Assembly (NCBI GenBank): GCA_000750105.3
Contig: JPHH03000017.1
Location: 310,001 to 374,000 of the forward strand
From: Tolypocladium sp. Sup5 PDA-1
Lineage: Eukaryota; Ascomycota; Sordariomycetes; Hypocreales; Ophiocordycipitaceae
Length of the DNA stretch: 64,000 nt
Direction: 5' to 3'
Below, in pieces: positions 1 through 11,763 of this stretch. Each line of letters opens with the position of its first letter. Position 1 is the stretch's first letter. The notes below the pieces were generated by a model. That model did no database searches and had not been told where the DNA came from. It saw nothing but the letters and a program-made list of their open reading frames with translations. The position numbers and the translations under genes were made by a program.

Positions 1-104
1 CCATCGAGGGCTTGGGTAGGCTGACCGTGGACACGCTCAAGGCCCGACTCGCGGCGACGCAAAGGACGAAAGGGGACGCATATCTGGACATGAAGGCCCC
101 GTGA
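1..104 (+). CDS. 3' end of an unidentified protein gene (partial)
   Basis: An open reading frame runs in from the left edge in frame 3 and stops at a TGA at 102-104. It gives about 33 C-terminal residues, ending in LDMKAP. The tail has Arg/Lys and Ala but no recognisable domain. It is convergent with the Zn2Cys6 gene that ends at 412. The product cannot be named from this fragment, and an intron inside it cannot be excluded. Confidence 0.45.
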   Translation, partial: IEGLGRLTVDTLKARLAATQRTKGDAYLDMKAP

Positions 105-411
105 AAGCACCACTTCCTTCGTCCGTGTTGACATAACTTCATGCTCGGGGTCAAGACTCTCATTATCCGATGGAAATGGAGTTTCTGGAGTTGCAGGGTT
201 TATTGAGCATGATCTAGCTGGAAACGATGTCAAGGTAGTAGTGGTATTATGTTTGTCAATAATGCTATGGAATGTCAACTATCTCAACGCCATAAACAGA
301 ATCAACAGAATCAACATCCCACATCCTAACGTTGGTCAGCAATATTAAGTGACAGCGCATTAAAACATCTAGCCACTACATGTATTGATGGCTGTTCCGT
401 GGGCCCCCAAA
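105..411. other. Convergent intergenic spacer
   Basis: A 307-base stretch between two convergent stops. It is locally AT-richer than the coding flanks and presumably holds the two 3' untranslated regions. I see no gene in it. Confidence 0.5.
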
Positions 412-3340
412 CTATCGAGCATCCTTCACAATCTGTTGGGCAAATCGACCCAGCTCCATAGCCTCTTCGAGAGGCACTTCCATGTTGAGAGAGAGGCGGC
501 TGAAGAAGCCAATCGCCATGCCTATGTACGGTAGGTCCATGTCCTGTTCGGTGTTTCGGTAGCTCTTACTGCTGCCTCCGCTACTGCCAGTCCCGCTCTG
601 TTTGTTTCCTTGCATGCCCGCTGCCGAGTGTTTGTGGATGATGGCTGCCAGTGTAATGCACGTTGTGAGAGCAATGGTGTAGTAAAGCGACCTTGTTCCG
701 GGACGTTTCGTGTCAACATGGGACTTCTCAGGGGAAGGAGAAACAGGTAGAATGGAAGAGCTCCCGAGAGGACACAACTTACCAGTCATAGAGCACATCA
801 GTCCAGTCGACGTAGACGCTCGTCCTCAGAATCTCGCGCGCCGGTTCGCAACGCCTCTCTTCGCGCCTCTCCAGACTTCCCGTGCCCGGCAAAGAGCGTA
901 TCGCAATAATGGCAAAACAATACTTGTGCAGGTGAGTCAGTCTCAGGCGTCTTTCATCGCATGTAAGCGCCGAATAGTCCGCGAGAGCGTGGTTGGGCCG
1001 GTTCGGGCTGATGTCGCAGTCGAACGGAAGGTCGTTCTTCCAGGCTTCGAGCATGCCTTCAAGCCGCTTTGCAATGGACGCCGGGTTTTGCTCACAGCTC
1101 TGACTCCCGCAGCAGCATGAACGGGATTGGTGCCCGTTCCGCCGGCCACTGAGCTGTTGCAGGATCTTGGAGCAGATTGCGGCGTAGCGGACCTCGGCGT
1201 GGAGCCAATCCCTTCCTCCGCGCAAGGATGCCGAGGGTGGAGCAACAGTGTGGTCTATGTAGTCGTCGTGTATCAACTGACGAGTTGCAGTTAGTACAGA
1301 GTCTGTAACCCCAGTTCTGGCAAGTCCCCATCAACGTCGTCACATACATACCGGAAATGAGCCCTCTCGTAAGCAATGAGGCTTTTCCAGAGAATAGAGA
1401 AACCAGAACGCCCGTCCGGCGTCTACTTGCTCTGCGTGGCACGAATACAGCTCGTTGGAATACAGCTCGTTGGAAGCGTCGTAGCGGTGGAGGCGGAGAG
1501 TCTGGATGCAGCAAGTGGCATCTGCCAATAAACCAGGGGTGAGGCTGGCGCCAATGCTGGAGGAAAACCAAGTCTTGTATATTTGTTAATTCATACTTGA
1601 GTTTTCCCCGTCAACACACACGGAACGGGGACTGGAGGTTAAACGTACCACCACAAGCAACGCCTGCAGTTCAACGCATCGAAATTGCATGTCAGTTTGC
1701 TCAACTTGTAGTCAAGGCGAGGTGTTCAGCCTACCTGCAAGCTCAGGAGGGTGGCATCGTCGCGCGCTTGCGGTCTCATATCCAGCGCTTTCCTGAAGAG
1801 CTTCATGACGGGAAGTCTTGTGGCGCCCGAGACTCCATGTCTTCCGCCTTGTCTAAGGTTCAGGTAGTGAGAGCCAACGGCGAGTAAGGAGAAGAATAAG
1901 GCAATGCTAGCTGGGCTGCTAGCCATGGGATGATGAACTACCTGACGTGCGAGCCGCTCTACAGTTGTCCGATCAAGGAACATACCGACCCTGAAATCCG
2001 TTTTGGTTAGCCATTGCGCCGTGTGGTTGCCCCAAACTCTTTAACCGTTACTCCAGGTAGCACCGTACCTTTGAGGATCTACGAAACAGGCTTTTCATGG
2101 TTCAGCATTAGCATCAATGGCATATTCTGCATGGGGAGAAGGTAGTTCATTTACCATCGATACACCTGGTGATAAAATCCTGGTCATAAGAGCGCCTGAG
2201 GCCCACGTCTCCAAAGGCCGGCTTCTCTTCGACATCCTCCCCGTCATGAAGCTGGATTAGAGGATACTTCCCTCCCAGCAGCTTCCTGATCGCTTGTGAG
2301 ATGCGTCGGTTCCAAGCCCCGCCAGGCTTTGTGTTGCTGTCTAATAACCAAGAGTGGAGGGGCGCGATAACACGATCAGAATGGGGTGACATCTCTATTG
2401 GCAAGTTAGTCTAGGTTGTCCTTGCGCCATCCTCAGTGCTACCAGTCGCATATAATTACCACTATATGTAGTAGCCGCCGGTACCGGCAGATCGGAATCC
2501 CGCAAAAGCTCGTTCAGGCAGCTAGAGGTACGCGTAGCCGCACTCGGATGGGGTGGAACAGTACGGCTGGGGTCCAGCGAGACTTTCGTAGGTGTTTTTA
2601 TGTGGTTGAAGTGATGCCCCATGTTGAAACTGTCGTCAAAAAGGCTGCCTTCAGGTTGCCAGCTCATGACTTCCGGGGGTCCAGGGCTAGCAAATGGGCC
2701 CGTGGGCAATTCGTCGTGAAATAAATCCATGTCGTCCCAGTTCAGTGAAGTAATAGTCTCGTCCAACGTATGCAGACGTGATGTAATAGCGTCATGATGG
2801 AACCCTGGGGCCAGGGTCGAGGAGTCATCCGCCGTAGGAGCCCTCGGGCTATTAGAGCGGCTACATGTATTGAGGCCATCTTGAACGGTGTTCGTCCGAT
2901 CTAGAGCTCCGGGACTGACGGGGGCGTAGTCTCGTCGGTTTTTGTTTCGTGTTTGGTTGTTATTGTCCGCCGTGTTGCCCCCCACGTTGCCCGCAGCTGG
3001 TTCCATGTCCTCCCGTACATCGTTGTTAATGTTCCTGTAACGGCAGTCGAGCGACGCCCTCTGTACTCCCATGTTTGAGCGATTGATTTGTTTGCTGGCC
3101 TCACCCGTGCAACTTACAGAGCATTGTTCACACGGTTTCACCCCATTGCCTAGTATTTGCATACTTAGTATGTGTCTGGGGTCGGGTCATTGCCGTGCGG
3201 ACCGGACGGCATCTACACTTACATCGGACTTTTCGACGTTTACATTGCTCACAAGCTCCTCGACGACGTCTATGCTTTGTTTTGTATCCAGAATCAGCTC
3301 GTGCCTGAAAGTCGGCGGCAAAGATGAAGCCGTCGTTCAT
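412..3340 (-). CDS. Zn2Cys6 fungal transcription factor, many introns
   Basis: Nuclear DNA-binding regulator. The ATG at 3340 begins MNDGFIFAAD. The zinc cluster is assembled from three exons (3223-3340, 3118-3149, and one starting at 3060). Spliced, its six cysteines fall at residues 30, 33, 40, 46, 49 and 56, the canonical C-x2-C-x6-C-x5-C-x2-C-x6-C spacing. Downstream exons include 2460-3060 (acidic, Ser/Pro-rich linker), 2166-2394 and a piece starting near 1994. The fungal-specific regulatory domain follows; its hallmark RAFWFLYSLEKPHCLR lies near 1380-1430. The last exon ends with FAQQIVKDAR and a TAG at 412-414. Exon joins between about 2165 and 700 are only partly resolved. A 15-base in-frame duplication sits at 1444-1473. 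Target genes are unknown. Confidence 0.82.
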
Positions 3341-4992
3341 CTTGCTGAAAGCTGTCTGGTAGCTGGCCTGGGAGTACGAGATGGATTTGAAATGATACGC
3401 CCCACGAGAGCCTGGGAGGACGGGATTGTGATGCATTCATAGGGTAGGTTGGATATCTGAGACCTTTCAATACCTGTGCTGGCCGTCAGGCGGAACCGAC
3501 TTCGGCCAGCGCAAGATACTAAGCCCGCCATTTGATGTCTCGGAGTTGCACCGACAGGCGGCTCACTGTATCTTACTACGTGATGCCCGATGGCTGAATC
3601 AGACACGCATCTGTGCAGCTGAGCGGTCGCAATGGAGATGTACGCCGGCTGGGCGAGGCAGCGATCTGCGGCAATGGCACCTGAGTCTGACGTTTGATGG
3701 GACCGGCACAGCCCGAAGGAGATGATGTGACGGCCGAAAGGTGACAGCGGCCGAGGACATTGCCATTCTACCCCGCAGTAGATAAGGCATGGTCAGCAAT
3801 GTTCAGGTATTACAACCCATACTTGCATTGTGATGCAGCCAACACATTATGTACGGAACGAAAACCCGGCTCGCCGTTGGACCTCTCGGCCTCCTGCCAG
3901 CGTCGTCCTGGCAACAGACCGCATAGACAATGCCTTCCTGTAACTCTCGTCACACTCAGGATTTGCCCTCGACTCCTGCACAGCATGTGCTAGCTAGCCG
4001 AGCACGGCATATGTCCTCGTCTCCCGTGTCCGCAAGGGCCCGGAGTTGAGCTCCGTCGTCTCGGCTTCCGCAGACACTTCCCTTTAATAGGCCGTCGAAA
4101 CGTACTTGTGCGCGGGACAACTCTCCCAGCCATCAATACCAGAGACTGCTGTGTCCACTTGTTGACGAAAGAAGCAGCGTGTGCTAAGAGAGCATCAACG
4201 ACGCGGGAGGACAATGATCCAGAATCCAGATGGCGATCAAGTTCCCGAGCGGGGACAAGTGTTGGACCGGTGACCCCACTGGACCTGCGGCCGCGCTGGA
4301 TCCCGATGCGACAGGTCGTATGTCGAGTTTCATATCCGCTGGCCATCAGCGCCGCCTTGTTTCCGGCTGGCCAACATAATATTACATATTATAAATAACC
4401 CAGTAGCGTCAGGTTGCACCAAGCTGATACGCCTCACATCGCCGATCGATGGCAGCCACCGACATCATCTTCCCCTGGACAATGACTCTTCCGGTTATCT
4501 GGTCGCCTTGGGTACGAGTCCGTTGCATAGAGGCCCCTGCCTCGAAAGGCGCACCGACCGGAGAGACTCGAGTGCTTCGATACCATGTCTGGTCGAGTTC
4601 GCGCGCATGGTTCGCAATTCCCGACATATTGATGGTCTTGTCGCAGCGTCAATTTTTTTCGCCTCTTGCTCACTTCTTGGGCAGCCTGTACTTGCCATAG
4701 TGGTATACTTTGATAGTAGATGTCGACACGCGAACTGGGCTTGATCCAGGGTCCGTTCCGGAGGAAGACTCACTTAAAAGATGCTAACCCAAACATCTCT
4801 GTTCTTTCAGCACGGCAAGGTTATCGCGACAAAGTAAAGGGGAGGATGATAGATCAGTACAGTCTATACTAGAACTGGCCTTTAATAAAACCTTCGACCC
4901 ATGCTATGCGGCTATGCTATTCTGGCTCAATCGTGTAGTATCGGCTGTCTCCTCGTCGGCCCTCGCCGTTTCAACATTTCCTTCTCAGCATC
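3341..4992. other. Intergenic region, no supported gene
   Basis: About 1.65 kb between the Zn2Cys6 start and the 3' end of the CorA-like gene. Short open frames occur on both strands but none shows domains, coherent splice sites or fungal codon preference. It must contain the promoter of the regulator on its left side. Confidence 0.5.
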
Positions 4993-7900
4993 CTACCTGT
5001 ATTGAACTTTCTTTTTCGCATCCATGTCGGCCTCCTGTTTAGCGTTCTCTCTAGCCTTCTTCTCTTCTCCTGCCCTCTTCTGGGCTATGAGCCTCCGTCT
5101 CTTGCGCCGCACGTCGTCCTTCATGTCCTGTACCACCTTTTCCACCCACGGAACCATATTATCGATGCGCATTTGATCCGGCAGTTTCAGCCAAAGGTCG
5201 TACAAGCCCGAGTGGACTAGCCAGAAATTCCCGCAATAGTGGAAGAGCGACCAGAACAGGTAGCGAACGCCGCTGCTGAAGGCGACACCAACGACGACGA
5301 TGATGACGCCCAGTGATATGGTAACTAATACTAGATGTGAGCAGGATGAACAGTATGGGCGGACAGCATACGTACACATCAGCTTTAGCTGCAGCTGGAA
5401 CGACATATTGTCGTCTTTCATCGCGTCGTTGTTCATGCCAAATATCGCTGCCATAAAGGACAGCGGCAACTATGGTGGTCAGAGTCCCATATGTCTTCAG
5501 TCAGGCATCAATTACTTACAAAGATTATTGTGATGACCGTGAATATCATGATAGCCCGTCCTTGGCTGACGGCTTCCTTGCCCTGTTGAATCGCTTGCCA
5601 CGCTTGCACCACGCTGGCTTGCTGCTGCTTGAGGGCAAGGAGTTGTTCAAGCTGGTCCGAAATCGTTAACTTCATCGCTCATGGTATCATAGGAGAAGGA
5701 TGACACTGACGCTTTTGCCCACATCTTCAGCGCTCTTGAGAAGTCCCTCGAGTTCTTCCAGGTGGCTGTCAGTCTCCTCCGAGATCTCCTTGGCGTTCAC
5801 AAGAAACCGCTTCCTGTTAACGTTCTTCCGGCCCTTCGCCACTTGCTTGTCACGTCCATTCACCGTAGCTTTCGATGCCAGTACAAGAAGACTGTCTGCG
5901 TGCTTGACAAATCGCTTGAGCACCTCCTTTTGTTTTGTGACAAGATGAAGCATTATGCCAAGCTCCTCGATAATATCCTTGGTCTCACGCTGAAGCCTCA
6001 CTTCAGGAGTGATGTTCAATAGTGCAGTGTGCAGCGAAGACAGGTCCACTATGGAGGACTGTCTAGATGAGACCTTGGCGAGCTCATCCGCCCAATGTGA
6101 AAAGTGATTGAAAGAGATGGTATGCCTTTGAGCCTGTGCATATGGTCAGCCGCACGAATCAAAGATCTTTGTATATCTACACCTTACCATGTTACCAATG
6201 GCTTGTGAAAACGCTTCTACCACCTGTGGCTGTCGCTCATCCGATTTGGTCCTGTCGAAGAAGATGCCAGAGCACTCGTCGATGACTACGAGCGCAATGT
6301 CGTATGCCGAGTGGACACAGTCATTCTTCATCCCATCGAGCCTCTGACGAATTGCCTTGTGAACACCAGAGAGGTCTTGCCGATTCACACCGTACCGTTT
6401 CGGAAAGCAGGTAATGATGGTGTTGTTGTCTAGAATCCACATCCAGAGTTGATCGACCATGACAAGCCTCGGCACCTTTTGTATGGATTCGCGGCACTCG
6501 TAACACGGTTCATATGGAATGGTGTTTTTGAACTTCTGTTCGGCACCTCTCTTGCCGTGTCGCCAATGAATAGCCGATCCGGACTCGAAGACTCCAGGCA
6601 AGAGCGGCTGGCCGAGCCCCCCCTTGATGTTGCTTTTCGCAGCCTGCCATGCCTCTTGAACGTTATTGAGTAAAGCCTTTTGAGCCTGCTTTCTCTTCTC
6701 CTGCAATGTTTTCTCCTCGTCGAACCGCGAGAAATCCAGCCTTCCTTCTTTGCAACTCCACTTACCGCCCTCTTCCTTGTCAGGGTCAAAATGATGAAGA
6801 ATATCTCGCTTAGCGGCTGTACTGCGGTATACCACTTGATCTCGGTCGCGAGCTTTTGTACTTCTCAAAGTCCAATAGTGTGCCTGATCGAGGGTCCTCC
6901 GTGGATGAAGATGTGCGTCTCCATTCAGGTATTTCTCGATGAGTTGTTGGTCACGAAAGTTATTCACTGTTATGAACATCCTGAAGGCGTTATAAAATAG
7001 CTTGCCAAGTTTGCTGCCTGCGGATAGTCTCCCATTTTTGTCCTTTTTGGGGTATCGAGAGTTGAGATGCGGGAAACGAGAGCTGTGCTTGCCGCTGATT
7101 AGCTCGTTAACAGTTTCAGCTGTTCCGCGTGGTGCAGGATAGGCAGACACCACGGAAGTATTGGTCGGGCGTCTAGAATTATTTGGTGGCCCTTGGAAAT
7201 TGCCGTTGGCCACACCAGTGCCATCAGTTTGAGCCTCAGGCGTCAGATTTGAGTGACGCCGGCATCTCTCCGCATATTGGGCATCTTCTTCCTTCCGCAA
7301 TTGTTTCTGGCGTTGGGCTGACATCTTGTCAATAACATTGGAGAAGTACTCCCGCTGGTGATCCAACTCCCAGTGCAAATAAGGCATCTAAGACGTATGA
7401 GTGGTGAGCCAACTAAGAAATAGTCGCTGTCCCAGGCACTTACGAAGAACGCAATATTGCGAGGTTTTGAGTTCGTATTTTGCGGATCTAGCAGTGCATT
7501 GAATCAGTTATCAGACCATCTAGAGGCCCAAGGTGGGATTCGAAACTGTACCTGATGATGCAAGCTCGCAAAGTGGTCGTAAATGGCGCGCGTGAACTGT
7601 CGGGGATCCTTGACCTTGATCTTGGCCGAGCCAGAGGTTGCGACTTAATAGCGTATTGGCATGTGTGCGGTCTTTGGCCTTGCGGCGTGCCGTGTCATAT
7701 TGCGTGGTTGGCTCTTGATAGTATCGGGCAATGGCATCCTAGAATGGATATCGCGCCTATTAGTTCGGACCGGGCGAGGGGGGAATTGAAGTTGTCCCGA
7801 TCGTCGTACCTGAACCCACTAGATGATGAATGTCAACAAGGCAATTGTCCTAGAAATTTTGATGCTTCTTCATAACTTACCTTCATGTTATTCGCTGGAA

Positions 7901-8480
7901 AGTGAAAGTATCTGACGGTTGTGCTCCCAGGTGGATTTTCGGAATCATGTATGAAGAAGGGGTTGCAGGTGGTTTGACCAAGGAGACGAGCGACCGGTGC
8001 CTTCTGGTTTGGAAACCTGCCTGTGAAAAGGGGAGTCGTTCCGTCATCTTGAAGGCCTTCGTAGTCTTGGCCTTTAGACTTGATGAACTGAATCAAGTAG
8101 GCGCTGAAGTCTGCGTCAACATCATAGGCAGGGCTCGCTGGGGCAGCAGGGAGTGTAATTTGGGTTGCGACTATGGTCGAATTGGGATTGCGGTTCCGCC
8201 AATCGGCAAGGCTTTCTGCGAGATGTTTGTCGTCGTCAGTCCCTGCAAGAATCTGACGAATGAGTTTGATCCGATCTTCATCGGCCTTGATCCGATCTCG
8301 GGCCTCTGGCGCGAAGTCCTCCAATTTCGCTTTGTATTCTTCCCTCGATGAGAACCGTAAGCAGCCCCAATAGTGGGTTAGCGCATCTGTTATGTTTTCA
8401 TCCTCATGGTCGTCCGAACTGAGGCAGGTGACGTTTGATTGCGTGACAGAGTCGCCCTGCAGCGTGGTGGCGTCAGACAT
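4993..8480 (-). CDS. CorA-like divalent-cation transporter family protein (fungal, long N-terminus)
   Basis: Nine exons join cleanly: 7881-8480, 7810-7818, 7552-7738, 7444-7487, 6188-7387, 5711-6133, 5520-5669, 5376-5469 and 4993-5330, giving 1014 residues. The N-terminal 850 residues are cytosolic and include the conserved fungal blocks WVQDAIARYYQEP and NIAFFMPYLHWE and the ILDNNTIITCFP segment. The C-terminus carries two predicted membrane helices around residues 855-878 and 903-925, with the CorA signature Gly-Met-Asn at 882-884 between them. A basic, Lys/Arg-rich tail follows. CorA proteins form Mg2+ channels, but this large fungal branch, often annotated together with ankyrin proteins, has no established substrate. 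The second exon is only 9 bases (Trp-Val-Gln). The gene looks intact. Confidence 0.87.
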
Positions 8481-9318
8481 TGTGAGGATATGTGCGATGA
8501 ATTGTGTAATGGCTGTCAGAAGCCCTTGATTTTACGTGGGTAGGTGGGAGGGTAATTGGCTCGCCATGAATGATCAGCCAGTTGACCTCTGGGAGCTCTC
8601 AACCGCCTGTGTTCGAACATTCAAGTGGTCCTTGTCAAACATAAGAGCCTTTTAACTTGCCAATGTACTCCTGCTTCGAGGCAAGGCAACTGCTGCCTGC
8701 AATTTAGCTCAATATTGTTACAGCAACGCTCACCTCATCGGCTGGGATCTGTGGGGCCAGGTCGAGTGACCTCCAAATGATATGTATTTTGACGTGGCGC
8801 AAGAGCAACCTGCCATTTGACTGGCCCTGTGAAGAATCAGAGCCCCGAGAGCTGAACAGCCCATGCCGCATGGCTGCAGATGCTGAGGCGAGGCGAACCT
8901 ATGATCTTCAAGTCGATTCGAGGCTGGTGTAACGCAGCTGGTAATCGCCGCACATCGGCAAGGATACGCAGTTCGTGTAGCCCGGCGAGGCAATACTTCT
9001 CCTGTCTGCGTTACAACGACCTTGAGACTGCGCCAACTTCGGTGGTGCACATCTGAGGCTGAGCTAAGGTATGAACCCGAATCATTCTCCCTCCTGGCAC
9101 TGCCTTCACGCTGCTACTGATCGGCAGGAGTCGTACTACACTACTGAAAGCAGGTCTCAATACTCGTAGCAATCGTAGTCTCGACCATTCAAACTGGCTG
9201 TTATCTTTACTATGCTTCTATTTGGCAGTGCTGTTATGTTTGTCGCACAAATAAGCAGATGAAATAACTCTTCTGGAAGAAACGCAATGGTCTTTGCTGA
9301 CGTACGAGCCAGCCTGGA
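8481..9318. other. Intergenic region, no supported gene
   Basis: About 840 bases between the CorA-like start and the 3' end of the NmrA-like gene. It presumably includes the CorA-like promoter. A short minus-strand frame near 8730-9050 has no recognisable features. Confidence 0.5.
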
Positions 9319-10233
9319 CTAAACAACCTTGCTCGGTTCAGCCGCAGCCTCATCTGCAAGTTCCTTCAAAGTTCGAAACGCCATCCCCTCAAAGTACTTT
9401 GCTCTGTGTCTTTCTACCTTGTTCCACGGGAAGTGCAGTGCCTCGCTGTGCGCCCATAGCTCAAACGTGGCAACTGCATCGCTGTGGGGGCTGTCGTGCG
9501 CCATGTATTGCTTGACGCTCTGAGCCAGGGACTTGCGGCGGAATGTGTACTTGGGATCTCTATTCCGGACGAAATCTCCGAGCTCTCGCCAAGACATCTG
9601 TGCGCCGGAAACGTACGTAAAATCCTCCCAGGCGTTTCGGTCGTGTTTGAGAAGCATGATTGTACCTCGTGCGGTGTCTCTGGCCGACGTGAGATTGACA
9701 AGCTGGCTGCCCTTCCCGTACAGTGTAAAGACCTTGTCCTCGTAGTTTTGCGGCCACATCTGGCCAATGCTGCCCAAATACCGCTGGTTTGATGGGAGGA
9801 TGTAATCGGCGTACCATCCCGGGCAGATGGCTGTCCAGCTGACGTCAGTTTGGCTACTGAGCGCCTGAAAGACAGGCTGGAGTTCATCCGCCCAGCCGAG
9901 AGGCTCATCTGGGAACTCCTCCAGATTCCCTGCCCACGCCGAGGGGATTAAGCGCTTGCATTTGGGAGAGCGCTGGCATGCTTCAAGGAGAGCCTCGTGA
10001 ATCGATGCAAACTCCGGTACTCCGCCTCTCAAGGTGCAGATGGCGGCGTCGCAATCGGCGACCGCCTTTTGGAGGTCTGAGGCCGAGTAGTCCGTGACAT
10101 GCTGTGCAATGCCCAAGTCGTCGAGATACGGTTTTCGGCTGCGCGAAATTGCTATCATCTCATGATTCTGCGCCTTGAGCTCGTCGACGAAATAGCGGGC
10201 AAGCTCGCCAACAGCAACAACGGCCACCTTCAT
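9319..10233 (-). CDS. NmrA-like / isoflavone-reductase-type NAD(P)-binding protein
   Basis: Single-exon gene of 304 residues. It begins MKVAVVAVGELARYF, a beta-strand and turn typical of an atypical short-chain dehydrogenase, then has ISRSRKPYLDD, where basic residues after strand 2 would suit NADP(H). The central part contains SAWAGNLEEF and AICPGWYADYILP, and the C-terminus FTYVSGAQMSWREL is typical of the NmrA-like/isoflavone reductase group. Members are either oxidoreductases or redox-sensing regulators, and this one cannot be assigned further. The dinucleotide-binding glycine motif is degenerate (AVGELA where GxxGxxG is usual), so cofactor binding is uncertain. It is preceded by a long promoter region and has no operon-like partner. 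Confidence 0.85.
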   Translation of the reverse strand: MKVAVVAVGELARYFVDELKAQNHEMIAISRSRKPYLDDLGIAQHVTDYSASDLQKAVADCDAAICTLRGGVPEFASIHEALLEACQRSPKCKRLIPSAWAGNLEEFPDEPLGWADELQPVFQALSSQTDVSWTAICPGWYADYILPSNQRYLGSIGQMWPQNYEDKVFTLYGKGSQLVNLTSARDTARGTIMLLKHDRNAWEDFTYVSGAQMSWRELGDFVRNRDPKYTFRRKSLAQSVKQYMAHDSPHSDAVATFELWAHSEALHFPWNKVERHRAKYFEGMAFRTLKELADEAAAEPSKVV

Positions 10234-11763
10234 TTTGACAAAGCGTGGAGGGGCACGAACTGCAAAGGCGGTTGAGATAACTTAACATGTAGGCAACAAG
10301 GGTTGGGACCACTTACCAACAGTACCAATCGTCTATCAATTCGGGGGTTTCCCTGTTTTAAGAACAGAAGTCGCATGGGATGCAATTAGTAATTGGCACT
10401 TTGTTGGGGTGTTGGTGCAGACCCCTGACCAGAAAAAAAACGGAAAACACAAAAAAAGTGGAGGAACATTGGGACGCCCAGCGAGTCTGTAGGTATAAGA
10501 GAGACGTCTGTGTCCCTATGAACAGATGGTCCCTCATGCACGCATCGACGCAAGTCGTAACGTTCATGAGCTTTTGAGATTCTGACAATGAAAAATCCTG
10601 GTTAATTCCTCCCACATTTTGAGATGGCCGTGGTTGCCTCTCCTTGCCTCTTTACCTTTGACTTATACGACACAAAGACCTGTACACACAGGCGTTGATT
10701 TGCAGACTACACGCCGCTGTGCTGATGTTCTGACTTACACGGAGACAGTCGCTCTGACTTACACGAAGACGGTCGCTCCGACTTACACGGCAACGGTCGC
10801 TCCGACTTACACGGGGATACCCGTCTTGTCTTACGCGTTAAGCAGCGCACTGACTTACACGACGACTCGTGTCACTGACTAATAGCTGACTTCTTGGGCA
10901 GGGACCGACTCTACGACTTACACGACGATCGCTGCACTCGGCCTTTGGTGTGTTCGTTCCCCCTCAACAAAGCACCACAGCTTGATGCCCATATTGCCCC
11001 GAGATTACGGAGTACACTCCACCGGTACCGGATCGGAGGCCGACGTGGGCCACTCGGACCGCCGAAAAATCAATGGACACAAATGGAGCCCCGCAAGCCC
11101 CGTTCAGCGTTGATGAAATTGGTTGCAGCCCAAGTTCAATCGACCGCTGAGGTTCATGGCATTCGGGGAGTGTTCAGGGCCAACCGCTCTCAATGACTTC
11201 GATTGATGACATCCCAAATATTGTCGGCCGGTGCAGGTTTATGCGAAGAAACGCGACTCTGAACTTGTTGTCCCATTGAATAAGGCACTCCTGATGTACG
11301 GGGCGGCTTGGACTCAATTCAGGTTGTCGACGACGACAGTGGCTCGCTGCGTTCCTAGTCAGAAGTTGCGCGGCAAACTCAACTTGACAAGCTACTCGAA
11401 ATTTGTATTGCGAGGGATGCTAGCCTAGTCACGGCCGCCGTGTACCGTGGTTGATACTTCGTACCATCATGACCATTGGCCGATGGCCCAGTATCCCAAG
11501 AAGACGCCACCAAACATTAGCCCCATCCATTCTAACAGCCGTCGGTTGTAACCGGCCAAACGGCAAATAATTGTGGAGGATCCTCAACCACCAAGCGGCA
11601 AAATTCGACTAGGGGCACGATATCATCGATAATTGCGTGACGTAAAATACGCTCACTGGCAATTTCTGCTCAACAAACAGAACCTGAGCTGAGCTCTCGA
11701 GCATATAAATCTTGCACATTCATCAACATCCTTCACAACTGCCCGCTGGTGGCAGGATTAACG
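10234..11763. other. Divergent intergenic region with minisatellite
   Basis: About 1.5 kb separating the NmrA-like gene from the DAL5-like permease; both promoters should lie here. It contains a 24-base tandem repeat (separate entry) and a TATAAA-like element near 11703 upstream of the permease. A TACGGAGTA nonamer lies at 11006-11014. No convincing gene is seen. Confidence 0.5.
10730..10873 (+). repeat. 24-bp imperfect tandem repeat (minisatellite), about six units
   Basis: Units begin at 10730, 10754, 10778, 10802, 10826 and 10850, each opening with a variant of CTGACTTACAC. The fifth unit is the most diverged. Because 24 is a multiple of three, the frame starting at 10619 stays open through the array and would encode an eight-residue repeat of the form (L/P)TYTxTVA. 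Whether this 87-residue frame is translated cannot be told. Scattered further CGACTTACACGACG-like copies continue to about 10930. Confidence 0.85.
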
